Source of the DNA: Impatiens glandulifera
Taxonomy: Eukaryota; Streptophyta; Magnoliopsida; Ericales; Balsaminaceae
Assembly: GCF_907164915.1 (NCBI RefSeq)
Contig: NC_061864.1
Coordinates: 14,019,889-14,083,888, forward strand
Reading direction: 5' to 3'
DNA: 64,000 nucleotides
In this document: positions 11,986 to 23,073 of the stretch, one piece after another
How the letters are laid out: every line of letters starts with the position of its first letter
Position numbering within the stretch: the stretch's first letter is position 1
Position numbers and translations under genes: made by a program
The notes under the pieces: model-generated
Told to the model about the DNA's origin: nothing
The model's database searches: none
Seen by the model: only the letters and a program-made list of their open reading frames with translations

Positions 11986-12056
11986 GCACTAGTGGTCTAG
12001 TGGTAGAATAGTACTCTGCCACGGTACAGACCCGGGTTCAATTCCTGGCTGGTGCA
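11986..12056 (+). tRNA. tRNA-Gly(GCC), unit A
   Basis: The 71-nt sequence runs from GCACTAG to CTGGTGC plus the discriminator A. The acceptor stem pairs over seven positions, with one T-G wobble at position 5. The anticodon loop is CTGCCAC with GCC at 12018-12020. The anticodon stem GTACT/GGTAC has one T-G pair. The T arm CCGGG-TTCAATT-CCTGG has one G-T pair. The A-box lies in GTGGTCTAGTGG and the B-box is GGTTCAATTCC. CAA lies just upstream, as is common for plant tRNA genes, and a TTTT run follows about 11 bases downstream. The extra wobbles compared with unit B suggest mild decay; expression is uncertain. Confidence 0.88.
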
Positions 12057-15000
12057 GTCATAAACATTTTGTCCTTCAATTTTATGCTTTATCTCAAAAT
12101 GATACAATTTTAACCCATTCTAAAACTATATGACTTTTGATCAATATATTTACTCATAATTTATCCCTCAATAACACACAAGATTGAAATAAACAGAAAT
12201 AACTTACCATGTCCCTCCAAGCCCCTCGATCTCATCTCTCACTTCATTCCTTTTCACTTTCTGGTCTATTAGAAAATTCTCCTCTCCAAGCAATTTCCAA
12301 ACATTCCATGGACAGGAAGAACTAATAAATTAAAAAATATCTTCTAATCAATTGTATTAAAAACATTAAATATATTGATATGGAATTTATCATTATCGAT
12401 CAATATATTAAGTCATAGTTTACCCTTAATTTTTTACAAACACAAGACATGGAGTTTGAAAAGAAATACCTTTCTCAATAAGGAACTATGAAGAATCATT
12501 ATTCTAAATTTTATAAGCAGAATCAGAACTCCTGTCAAAGCATTAACCCATCGACTCCTCTAAAGCCTTCGATATGCAATACAATAATCTTAATACCCCT
12601 ATTTGGGTTACAGACACACACTTAGCTTCTGATAATCTTTAAAGTTTAACAAGATATAAGTATTGCTTAGCATTGGCTATGAATTATAGTCATCAATAAA
12701 CCTAAGATAAAGGGTCCAAATCCAGGGGAAATCTTAATCTCAAAATATGCCACATTATTATTATCTCAATCTAAATCTATATGACTTTTGATTAATATAT
12801 TTAGTCATAATTTACCGCTAATAACTCATCCCTAAATAAAACAGGGAGTTGAAGAGAAATACCTTCCTCAATAAGGAACCACCAAGAAGAATTCTTGAAG
12901 GAAGGTCATTGTTGCAATTCGAGTACAAGTCTAAAATATCATCAAACATATGGGTTACAAAAAAAAAGAAAATCAAATCTTTGGTGTGAGTTTATGAATC
13001 AATTGCAAAATTAAAAAAAAAAATTGTTGCTATCCAATAATCCTAATGCCCCCCATATGGGTTACAGGCCCGCATTACCAAGCCCGGCAGATAATTGTCA
13101 ACTGAAACGCATTAATTGGGTAGGAGGTAAAAGAAACCCCAAATCTACTCAATTAAACCTCGCATTAGTTGGGTATTTACTCAACTAAGCTCAGCGCCAG
13201 CCATCCAATAACCTTAATGCCCCCATATGGGTTACAGGCCCGCATTACCAAAGCCCGGCAAATATAATATCAGTTCTAATTAATATATTCATAAGCTTAA
13301 TATCTAAATATATCGATGTGGGAATATATTTATCACAATATTAACAATATATTAAGTCATAATTTACCCTTAGTAACACACTCTTTAATAAAACACAAGA
13401 CATAAATCCGAGTTGAAGAGAAATACCTTTCTCAAGAAGTAACTGAGAAATACGGAACCATCAAAATATGAACTTTTGTACTCGTCTTCTATGTCCGCCA
13501 CCCACACATCTGATCAAGATAAAACTGATTTTATAAGTTTATACATCAAATAAAAAATACTCATCCCTTAATAAAATTGAAAGAAACCCCAAATCTACTC
13601 AATTAAGCCTCGCAATAGTTTATTATTACAATAATCCCAGGAAATCTTAATCTCAAAATATGCCACATTATTATTACCTCAATCTAAATCTATATGACTT
13701 TTGATTAATATATTTAGTCATAATTTACAGCTAATAACTCATTACTAAATAAAACATGGAGTTGAAGAGAAATACCTTCATCAATAAGGAACCATAAAGA
13801 AGAAGGAATGCCATATTAAAACAATAATTTTGCAAAAATTATTGTTGCTATCCAATAATCCTAACGCCCCCATATGGGTTACAGGCCCACACTACCAAGC
13901 CCGGCAGATAATTGTGAATTGGATATGCATTAATTGGGTAGGAGGTAAACAAACCCCAAATCTACTCAAGTAAGCCTCGCATTAACTAGGTAGGTCTCAT
14001 GCACCTACTCATTTAAGCCTATATAACACCATAGACCCAATTACCTTAATGCCCCCATATAGGTTACAAGCCCGCATTACCGAGCCCGGCAAACACAATA
14101 TCAGTTCTAATTAATATATTCATAAGCTTAATACGTAAATATATCGATGTGGGAATATATTTATCACAATATTAACAAAAACATTATAGTACTAGTTATT
14201 CTTAAAGACCTTTTGAAAAAGATAGATATAATATACCCGGGAACATATTCCAGCCACTAAAAAAATACCTTGACGATCAGATATGAGAAGCAAATGGGCA
14301 ATAATTCTTCTAAGCAAGCCTCTTAATTTGAAGCAGGTCAGCTTGAATAATGAAGGGGTTCAAGCAATCAACCCAGAATTATTAGCTCTTTAACAAAATA
14401 ATACATGGGGACTCACCGAGTTACTCACATGTAAGAAACCTATTGGTTGGTGTTGAACATATAATGTTGCACAAATGCAGAGTCCAACAGGCGAGCATGG
14501 ACATTGCTCCATTGCTAATTTGTTGGTATAAAGATAAGAAAATACATGCTGTGTTTTCAATAATGAAAGAAGCTAGAAAATTAAAGGAAAAAGTGATAGT
14601 CCAATTAGGAACAACCAACGAAAGAAGCCTTGATCGGGCATAACGAATTCATAGCACCCTTCCTAATAAAACCTATATTAAATGTCTAACATAAAATTTT
14701 CAGACAGGTAAAATTACAAGGAATTCATCCACCTCTTCCTTCCTTCCTTCCTTCCTTGTGATGATTCTCAATATATACCAGTATACCAGCAAATACCAAA
14801 TCCATATCCAAATTCGTCAAACATGTGCATAGCAGAGATGAACAATGTTAGAAGATTTATAAGCAGATGCAGAGTTCAACAGGCAAGCATGGACATTGCT
14901 CCATCGCTAATTTGTTGGGATTCTTCAAATTAGGTCAAGTTGTATCCCTATAGCTAAATCAGAATTGTGTTACCACTCCACTTTCATCATCACACTATAT

Positions 15001-15215
15001 ATAATGCAGGCATGAAATGTCTTTCGCAAGACATAGGAAATTAAAGGTTGCGAGCTGATCATCTGGATTTTATTCCATGAATGCAGAAGAGAGTTATAGG
15101 AAGATATACAAACTACTATCTGCTACGGATTTCGAGTATTAGACTCCAAATTAATCAAACACGTTGCCCTAAACTCTAAGTAACCTCAAAATAGTGTCGT
15201 CAAAACTGAGATTCT
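12057..15215. repeat. Array-block DNA, unit A right part
   Basis: No intact gene. It contains a 114-nt-type module near 12205-12310, the 95-nt module, four copies of the 59-bp GCC/CATATGGG motif (about 13032, 13203, 13851, 14038) and two copies of a sequence containing AGCATGGACATTGCTCCAT (14495 and 14888). A 1.9-kb deletion relative to units B and C is marked by the junction near 13344. Confidence 0.6.
12863..12957 (-). pseudogene. 95-nt exon-like module, unit A
   Basis: The minus strand reads an open frame with LDLYSNCNNDLPSRILLGGS in units B and C. Here one base change (TTCGAG for TTTGAG) alters a residue, and the donor AGGAAG|GTATTT is retained. The acceptor end differs in unit A: GTAACCCATATG replaces GTAGGCATATAT, so the AG is lost. 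Units B and C keep the acceptor. Confidence 0.45.
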
Positions 15216-15229
15216 TCATTCAAACTCAC

Positions 15230-15461
15230 CGGATAATATCGAAACTTCATTTTCGATAGGTTCTCTGCCTCGGGGCCGGACAGAGCATGATGGATTGGTG
15301 GAAACAGCGGTGTTTCCGTCACCGCCATCATCGGAATATTCCATGGAGGAGAAGACTGAACAAATAGAATGATGAAGGCATTTCAATAACCGCTTCTTCC
15401 ATTTCTGCAACTTTCTCTCTCTCTCTGAATGATAGTTATTAGCTTCTTCAGTAAGCTTCAT
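15230..15461 (-). pseudogene. Exon-1-like module, unit A
   Basis: A minus-strand frame of 81 codons begins MKLTEEANNYHSERERKLQK, continues through MEYSDDGGDG and CSVRPRGREPIENEVSILSG, and reaches a consensus-like donor (TATCCG|GTGAGT) at 15229. It is unusually GC-rich for the region and is preserved in all three units, which supports a former coding first exon. No domain or family is recognised. The downstream exon cannot be named; array modules with compatible splice signals lie at lower coordinates. Confidence 0.5.
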
Positions 15462-15559
15462 CTTTGAGCGGTTTATCTCACATTTTATAAAATATTTAAT
15501 TTATCAAAATAACTATTACCCCTAACTTCGTAATTACACAAATTGAAAAAATATATATA

Positions 15560-16733
15560 ATTGCGGAAACTAAAATTTATACGAGGCTAGATTAACTAGC
15601 CAGCATTCAGAGTGGATATAATTAAGTGTGTTTTTAGTTTTTTGAACTCCCTTATTCAACTTACTATTTACTATGATGTTTTTTCTCGAAAGTGCAGTGT
15701 TCACCCAACTCAAAGTTGGTAACCTTGTGGCAGATAGAAGATCCCGTTTGAACAAAATTTGTATCTCCCTCTCCCCATATGTCTAAGTCGCATATGCCAC
15801 AACTTGGTAACATCAGGGTACCGATTCACAGATTTGGATGCGACCGCAGCGGAACATAATAGCGTCTTACCTTGAAGTACTATATATAAGATATTCTGTT
15901 TGATATCTTTCAGTATTATTTTTGAACCTTTACTGATGCACAATTGTTATTCTTTACCGTTAAATTTGAAACATTTAGCATCTAAATGCCTAAAGATATT
16001 AAGTTCTTCAGTTGAGGAACATGCCGAACGCCAGTTAGGGTTCGTATTTTATCATCATCAGTCAGAATTTTGATAGTCCCAATACCCACCGTTCTACATA
16101 TGACATTATTTTCCATGACAACGTTTACACCATCATAATCTTCATAGGTATCGAACCATTTTTTGTTTGGACTCATATGATATTAACACCCTGAATCCAA
16201 CACACATGTATTAATAGGGTGTAGAGAAACGTTAACTACAAGGCAATGTCCTTCTCCAAGTCAGTGTCTCTGTCTTTATGTGATATAGCAGCCGTAGAGA
16301 CTTACCTTCAAGCATACGAAGACTGAACAGACGTTGCTTCAATAACAACATGTTAGTTAGTGACTTTGTCATTACAAGGCTCTAACTTTAACCACAGATC
16401 GATTGCGGTATCTTCATCTGATACCTCAGTAATCACTTCATCAGTCAGACAGAGTAAAATCGTTTAGTGTGCCTTCTCTTCCAAGACCTCAAGCTTAGTA
16501 GTGATTTTACCAGAGGTAGACTCCTTTGTAGGACATGCAACTATCTTCGCCTTTTCCTTCGACAATGGTGCCTAGACACCTTGTTGTTTAAGCAAGACTC
16601 GCATTTTAATCTGCCATAGACCAAAACTATTTCACCCTGTTAATTTTTTGATTTTCAGATTCATTGAAGATACTTTCTTGCCAGAAAACAAATAGTGATA
16701 ATCTGATCGGATCTAACCTGCTCTGATACCAAT
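15560..16733 (-). pseudogene. Degenerate Ty1/copia gag-protease-GAG_pre-integrase, unit A
   Basis: Reading down the minus strand from the PBS there is a gag C-terminal-like piece. A protease-downstream segment follows (WFDTYEDYDGVNVVM, VGIGTIKILTDDDKIRTLTG, VRHVPQLKNLISLG), then the GAG_pre-integrase signature LWHMRLRHMGRG. All are typical copia motifs in the usual order. Frames are broken by stops and shifts. Integrase and RT do not follow; near 15560 the sequence changes to repeat DNA and the exon-1-like module. Confidence 0.8.
16720..16731 (-). other. Primer-binding site of the degenerate copia, unit A
   Basis: The minus strand reads TGGTATCAGAGC, a perfect initiator tRNA-Met primer site. 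It fixes the 5' end of the element and its orientation. Confidence 0.85.
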
Positions 16734-17179
16734 TGTTGTGCGGAATGCAAGAATGTGATAAATAATGAAGTATTGGAAAAATAGATGAAGAGAGATTTCT
16801 TATTGTCAAAGATGAAGATGAAAAAATTATAACAAATGAAAAAGATTACAGCTCTCTAAATTCTGGAGAAAAAAAAAACTAAAACCTAAACCCTAAAACA
16901 CATAATTTAATAAACATAATTATAGAATAAATGTGATGTAACTGAAATTAATATAAACCATCAACAATTGATGGTTGATATTAACTCTTATACTAAAGGC
17001 AAAAACGTTATACCTAATTTATCACTTTATCTAACACAACTTATATTCAAATATAATCTCATCATTAAATTTAGAATTAACACAAAAATCAAACACACAA
17101 GAATTGTAAATGCCAATAGAGTTGTAAAGATCATCACTTCAAAATACCATCCAATTTCTACAAATTTGCAAAATTAGTG

Positions 17180-17184
<5 letters not shown>
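16734..17184 (-). repeat. Probable 5' LTR of the degenerate copia, unit A (outer end not fixed)
   Basis: Sequence beyond the PBS starts TGTTGTGCGG on the plus strand, as expected for an LTR end. No second LTR is visible in the unit, so the outer boundary is a guess. It holds a short telomere-like AAACCCTAAA stretch near 16885. Confidence 0.45.

Positions 17185-17244
<60 letters not shown>
17184..17244. repeat. (TA)n microsatellite, unit A
   Basis: About 30 TA repeats are present; the same position in unit B (44465-44478) has only about 7. Confidence 0.95.
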
Positions 17245-17246
<2 letters not shown>

Positions 17247-17866
17247 GTTGTTATAAAAATTGGAAAATCCCTTTTTAATGTAATTTAAGTGGAAAATTGT
17301 AAAGTTACCTTTTAACCTTTTTTTGTAGTGACATTGAAATTCAAATAATATATCAAACATATTAAAATTAAAAGAACCATTTTAAATATATCAAATTAGT
17401 ATAGAGATAATATTTCTCTAAAACCAAACATTTTATTTGCGTTTTTCCCCTTAATTTCATACAAACTTTATTGTATCATAATTATGTAAATAACTTCATA
17501 TTGCAGATGATGGTCTTCTAAATAATTATGTATATTGGTAGGATGAATAAACATTGCTTCAACAATTTCTGGTGACCATATAGACTCTCCACTGTATAAC
17601 ACAAATAATCTTCTCGTCCTCTAATACCTCGATGATTTTATCATCTACAAGACACAACACAATTATTGAATGTGTCTTCTCTTCCAGATTCTGACCATCT
17701 CATCAGTTATTTTTTCTCATGTTAACAACTTCAACGTCCCTATAAATCTTAGTGTTTCATGCAAATCACATATATTAATTTGCCACATCATCTTCAAGAC
17801 ACAATATAATAGTTGAATACATAACAAGAGTGTAGATTTAATAAATGAAAGTTTACGAGATTGAGA
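17245..17866. other. AT-rich spacer, unit A
   Basis: No gene is seen. The stretch is colinear with 44479-45093 in unit B. Confidence 0.6.
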
Positions 17867-17874
17867 TTCGTACA

Positions 17875-19308
17875 CAGTGGCGGACCTACAAGGGGGCCTT
17901 GGGGGGCCGGGCCTCCCCCAACCAGGATAAAACTTTTAAGATATTATATATATATATGTTTAATATAAAGGTTTTGCTCAAGTGGTTTTGAAGCTGAAAT
18001 GTATAGTAGAGGTGCTCAAATCCTGCATCTAACATTTCTTTAATTATAACCTCACACTTCTTTTTATAAAATTTTTATTTTATACAAACATTATTTTCTA
18101 ATATTTATAATAAACTAACCCTTCCTTTTATAAAAATTAATAAAAAAAACTAATTCATAATTATAGTATTCTAATTTTAAATATAATTTTATTAAAATAA
18201 TTATTATTAATATTTTATTTTATACAAAAAAATATTTTCTAAAATACAATATTTATAATAATACATAAATTTTAATTAATATATAAATAACATTTATTTA
18301 TATAAGTTAAAATATAAAGAATTATATATAAAATAATGAAAATCATATAATATTATTATTTATTTTAAAACTATATTTATATTATAGTTTATTTATATAT
18401 ATATTTTATTAATTTTAATATAATTAATAATACAAATTACTTATAAGGGTAAAATAACTATTTATATAAATATAAGGATAAAATATTATTTTATATTTCT
18501 TAATTTTAAATTATTTCAACAAATAAATGTATTTGTTAGATTTTATTTAGGGGTTGTGACACATATTTATTTTTAATCATTTATTTTATGTAGGATATAG
18601 AATAATTAAGATGTTCTATAAACGAATTTGTACTTCTACATCACATGACCAACATGAGTCTTCTCAATCAATTAATGAGCCTACTAATGAGTCTAATGTT
18701 ACTGATCAAATATACATGGTTAGAATATAGCATATCAAAAGATGCATCATTTTGTTTTTGGTGTTATCTTTTCAAACTTTTAAATAGAGAAAACGTAGAT
18801 GATACATTTATAGGAGATGAGTACAAAAATTGGAAAAGAACATTAAAAAGATTCAATCGTCATATGAGAACTTCAAATAGTTGTCATAATGAAACTAGAA
18901 TTCAATTTGAATCATTTTAAGATCAAAAACATAACGTGAGAAACGTTTTACGTACACATGGTCGTGATATAGAAATAAATTATCACACATGTTTAACGAC
19001 AATATTTGATGTAACACGCTTTCTATTGAGGCAATGATTACCTTTTCGAGGACATGATGAGTCAAGTAGTTCATCAAATAAAGAAAATTTTCTTGAATTG
19101 ATTGATTGGTATAGGCAATGTAATGAAGATATTTGTCTTCTTTTGTACCGACTCATGGACAAGAATAATTTAGTAATTGTGCTTATTAGTATTTTTATGT
19201 AATTATTGAGTAAAATTTTAATTAAAAAATGCATTTATTTGATAGCCAAAAAATGCACGTTATTATGTATTTGGCCCCTCCGAGAAAATATTTCTGAGTC
19301 CGCCACTG
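17875..19308 (+). mobile_element. hAT-superfamily DNA transposon, internally deleted
   Basis: The element is 1434 bp with terminal inverted repeats CAGTGGCGGAC and GTCCGCCACTG. It is flanked by perfect 8-bp target duplications TTCGTACA (17867-17874 and 19309-19316). Unit B has the uninterrupted target, which confirms both ends. The interior is about 80% A+T with a broken transposase N-terminal region. Confidence 0.95.
18612..19190 (+). pseudogene. hAT transposase remnant (TTF-type zinc-finger part)
   Basis: A 91-codon stretch from 18645 includes SKDASFCFWCYLFK, NWKRTLKRFNRHM and SNSCHNE, typical of the TTF-type N-terminus of plant hAT (ZMYM1-like) transposases. A TAA stops it at 18918-18920. 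The same frame resumes with THGRDIEINYH, then DVTRFLLRQ, a TGA, and LPFRGHDESSSSSNKENFLE, all in family order. The catalytic core and the C-terminal dimerisation domain are absent, so the element needs a transposase in trans. Confidence 0.85.
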
Positions 19309-19316
19309 TTCGTACA

Positions 19317-19742
19317 TAAACCTCATCATCTCTTTTGTCACAAAAAAAACATACATAAACTTGAAAATGATGAGAAACACAAAGTGTAGGATAAATTAAT
19401 TATTATACAGAAAAAATATATTAAGTATATTTTAAAATATAATTTTAATTATTAAAATATAATTATTTAAACTAAACTGAGGTACTTTGTTTGTTTTATA
19501 CTCATGAATGAGAAAAAGAACAAAATGAGTGTTTGGTTGATAAATTTCATTCTAAAACATTGATTAGATTTTCGGATACTCAGAAATATTTAAGTCAATA
19601 ACTTTAACATGGTTTTATTCAATATTTTATATTTTAGTTTTATAAAAAAGTTTAATATAATTATAAATTATATCACATTTATTAGTTATTGTTTGAAATA
19701 TTTAAAATATTATAATAGAGTCAAATATTGAAATCTATTTAG

Positions 19743-19798
<56 letters not shown>

Positions 19799-21180
19799 AA
19801 TATATTCACATAATCTTATTTAAAATTATAGTAAATAATTTTTTTATATAACTTTTTAGGTAGAAAAAATATTATTGATTTATTGTAAAATAAAATATTA
19901 TTTAGAGTAGCTTGTAGACATGTTATTTAATAGTAATGGGAAGATAAATTAAGTTTTTTTAAATATGTAATTTTAATTATTAAAAGAAATTTATTTAAAT
20001 TGAAATCAATATAATAAATATTAAAAGGATAAATTATGAATGAAAAATTAATTATATTACATATTTTTCTTCTATAAGATTAAAATAAAATTTTAATAAT
20101 AATAGTATAATATAATAAATTTAAATAGTTAAAAACGAAATAATATTTAAATTAATTTAATAAATTTTAAAATAATAAGTAATTAATTAATAATTTATTT
20201 ATTTTATTTTTGTAAATAAGATCAAAATAAAATAATATATATATATATCAACTTTGTGATGAAGATATAATAAATGATATAATTAAAATAAAATATATGT
20301 TTTGTACCATGACATAATTTTATATTCCTTTATTCAAATTTATTTTTTCATTTTAGATAAGTTTGATATTGATAATTTGATTAGGAAAGATTTGGGTTAA
20401 TCAAACTTATCTATTTAGTAGTTATTCAAATTTTATATTAGATAATTTTTCTAATTACTTGAGAGTGTTTATTCTTTTCTTTTTATTTAAAAAGTTTTTT
20501 TTATATTCATTTAATTTTGATACATATATGTTCTCTTCAAATTTTAAAATATCAAACCAATTGTATATATTTTTTTTAAAAATTTTAAAATATCAAACCA
20601 ATTATAACAGAGAGTTGTGAGAGCATATTAATGAATAAACGAGGTTTTGCCAAATTTTATATTAATTTGTGGAATAGATAGTTAATTAAATTGATTTTGT
20701 TTAAAGTGATGGATTTCTATCACCTTTTTATTATTAAAAAAATATCTAAATAAGCGACTACGTAGTAAATCGCAATTCTTTTTGTTTGTCGGGCAGTGTT
20801 GGTGGGCTTAAACCTCTTGAACCCCTCATTATTTCCTATCAGTTGTATGTATAATAGAGTCTATTAATGTAATAATCATATCTTTACTCAAAACGTTCTA
20901 AAAAAAATCTTTGAAATGTTTTTTATTTTTATTATATTTATACAATTATATCATTATGACAACAAAAAAGAAAACAATTTAGTTGTATAATGAAATTTTT
21001 GAGAATTACTATCCATTTTTTTTTCAATATTAGATTATTTTTAATTTGCAATGATAGCCTTTTATATATTTAATTTTATTAGGATTGTACCTATTAATTT
21101 ATTTATTAAAGTAGGTACATTATTTTTGTTTATTTGACCCTTTAACAAATCATTGATAAAACTGTAAAATTTTAAAAAAC
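19317..21180. other. AT-rich spacer with (TA)n, unit A
   Basis: No gene is seen. The stretch is very AT-rich with (TA)n at 19744-19795 and 20236-20248. It is colinear with 45094-47090 of unit B, where the second (TA)n is much longer. Confidence 0.65.
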
Positions 21181-21338
21181 TTTGGTTAAAATTATATTTT
21201 ATACTTACTGTTTTATTTATAAAAGCACATATAGGCCCAAAAGAAAACTTGACAATAACCCTAACAATTTTTTTTTTCATTCCGCCGCAGTCTCTTCTTC
21301 TTCTGTCTCCTATTTCTGTCTGTTCTCTCAAAATTTGA

Positions 21339-21560
21339 ATGAACGTCTTTGGCCGTCTTCTTCTTGTCATGATGCGAAGATTCAAATACTATGTAAGCGT
21401 AACTTCTAAAGAAGTTTACGTCTACAATGGTTTATATAGAACTACAACTATGGTGGGAAGTGTTTTGAGCTGTAGGATCCAACTCAGGCAAAACATTTAT
21501 TTCAGGTATAATGCAAAGTTAATGTTTTGGTGTATGTGGCCTTATTTTGTTTATTTGTGA
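21339..21560 (+). CDS. Hypothetical small ORF in a gene-like 5' region, unit A
   Basis: This 73-codon frame (from MNVFGRLLLVMMRRFKYYVS) follows a pyrimidine-rich leader with GCCGCAGTCTCTTCTTCTTC, typical of plant 5' leaders. Unit B keeps the full length with two residue changes. A TTTCAG|GTATAA junction lies inside the frame (after ...NIYF), so the true exon may end there. A second gene-like stretch at 21612-21800 contains LMNRTPNISQPSTPSAAS. No domain is recognised, and it could be a captured gene fragment. Confidence 0.35.
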   Translation: MNVFGRLLLVMMRRFKYYVSVTSKEVYVYNGLYRTTTMVGSVLSCRIQLRQNIYFRYNAKLMFWCMWPYFVYL

Positions 21561-22311
21561 TTAAAAGACTCTCACTTTCGATTTTCGATATTGTATGGAT
21601 GTTTTTTTAGAGAATAAAGCGCTCGCTCAACTCATGAATCGAACCCCAAACATATCCCAACCTTCAACTCCATCAGCTGCATCGATTGCTTGTTCATCTG
21701 GACACCAATGGTCAAAGATTTGATGGTGTAGGAAAAAGGGTTTCAGGTTGTGGCGGTGGTGATGGTACAAAACCTTCAAGTTTTATGGTAGGTGGAATAA
21801 TTGTATAAGATGAAATCAGATTTTAGAACTAGTTAGAAGTTGTGTAATATGGATTAATGTAATTGTAAACCAATGAAATAAAATGTAATTAGTTGAATGT
21901 GTTCTTCTCGTTGTTGCGAACAAATTTTAAATTCCATGTAAACAATAAATTTGATTTGAATTTTCGAATTTGTTTGCTGGTTTTGGTGGTGGAGAAGGAG
22001 GAGAGGGGCATGGGACGTGTTTGAAACTAACCAAGGTTGAGAAATAGGAGTTTGGTACTTGTACTTGCAATAGTAATTTATAGAAACCAAAGAAGACCTC
22101 AAGATTATAGGTGTTTAGGATATTTCGTGGATTGCAGAGATGAGGATTTGAAGTATACATAAAGAGACAAAGACAAAAAATAATTTTTTTAATTCCAATC
22201 TTAATTATCATTATAATAAATATATTATTTATTTTTTCTTTACCCAAAACCACCCTTTATAAGTCAAACCAACATCATTTGTAATAAATGTTTCCCTTTC
22301 ATGAGTCACGA
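21561..22311. other. Gene-like tail and AT-rich spacer, unit A
   Basis: 21610-21800 is less AT-rich and looks like a former exon (see the preceding ORF). The rest shows only short unsupported frames. Confidence 0.4.
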
Positions 22312-22319
22312 CTCTTAAT

Positions 22320-23065
22320 TAGAATGGCATGGAGAGAGGGAGAGAGTACCCATGACTCTTTATTTGAATGACAGTAGGTACTCGTATACCCGATAGATGT
22401 AGGTACTCGATAGTCGGGTTCGGATCAGGCATGGGGAGAGGGAGAAAGTACTCGGTTGGGGTGGGTACGTGGTCGAGGATGTGAATTGTGTGAAACTCGA
22501 TACTCGATTTTATTAATATTAAAAGTATTTTTTTTTTATTGAAACATAATATGGCTTTTCAAATTCTTTATCATTTCAAGTATATGTATCTCATAAATAC
22601 ATCATTATTTAGGTGCTACGCTTTAAATATCATCACAAATACACTCCACTCCATCTTTAAATTTTTTATATTACTAAGAAAATATTTTCTACATAAATAT
22701 TGATCTTCAACTTACTTTAATATCAATATATTACATACTTTCATTATTCTTCATATTTAATCTTTTAATTTATTTTCAACTTTCATTTAATTTTATTTTT
22801 TACTCTAATTTATCTTCTCAAATATCTACCAAATAAATAGGTAAGTAATATTTTTATTTGTATTTTTAATATTTTGATATTATTAATTTTAAAATTATTT
22901 ATATTTTTTTTCTTCAAAATATATAATCTTATAATTTATTTTTTAATCGGGTAATGGGGTACCTGTCAGGATCGGATAACCGTCGGGTTCGGGTAGTAAA
23001 TTTAAATCAGGTTCGGAGATGAATACTTAACTATTCGACAGGTAGGGTACTCGTTGCCATCCATA
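22320..23065. mobile_element. hAT-like non-autonomous element, unit A
   Basis: The 746-bp segment has 8-bp flanking duplications CTCTTAAT (22312-22319 and 23066-23073). Its ends are weakly inverted: TAGAATGGCATGGAG against TATGGATGGCAACGAG read from the other end. It is rich in TCGGGT and GGTACTCG motifs common in plant non-autonomous hAT families. It has no coding capacity. Confidence 0.6.
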
Positions 23066-23073
23066 CTCTTAAT

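Noticed and set aside
13000..14100. Regularly recurring 59-bp motif as a CRISPR array
   Set aside because: Copies are unevenly spaced by hundreds of bases, imperfect, and in a plant nuclear context with no cas genes.
16870..16905. AAACCCTAAA telomere-like sequence
   Set aside because: Only one to two partial repeats inside a probable copia LTR; far too short for a telomere or interstitial telomere block.
17139..17360. Minus-strand frame with a long YIYIYI run
   Set aside because: It is produced by the (TA)n microsatellite.
21854..22253. Overlapping minus-strand frames of 82 and 108 codons
   Set aside because: They cross a spacer and MITE flank, are not kept in unit B as the same frames, and show no domain.
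22579..23000. Short plus-strand frames inside the hAT-like element (96 codons in unit B near 48579)
   Set aside because: Low-complexity AT-rich translation, not open in unit A, no homology.
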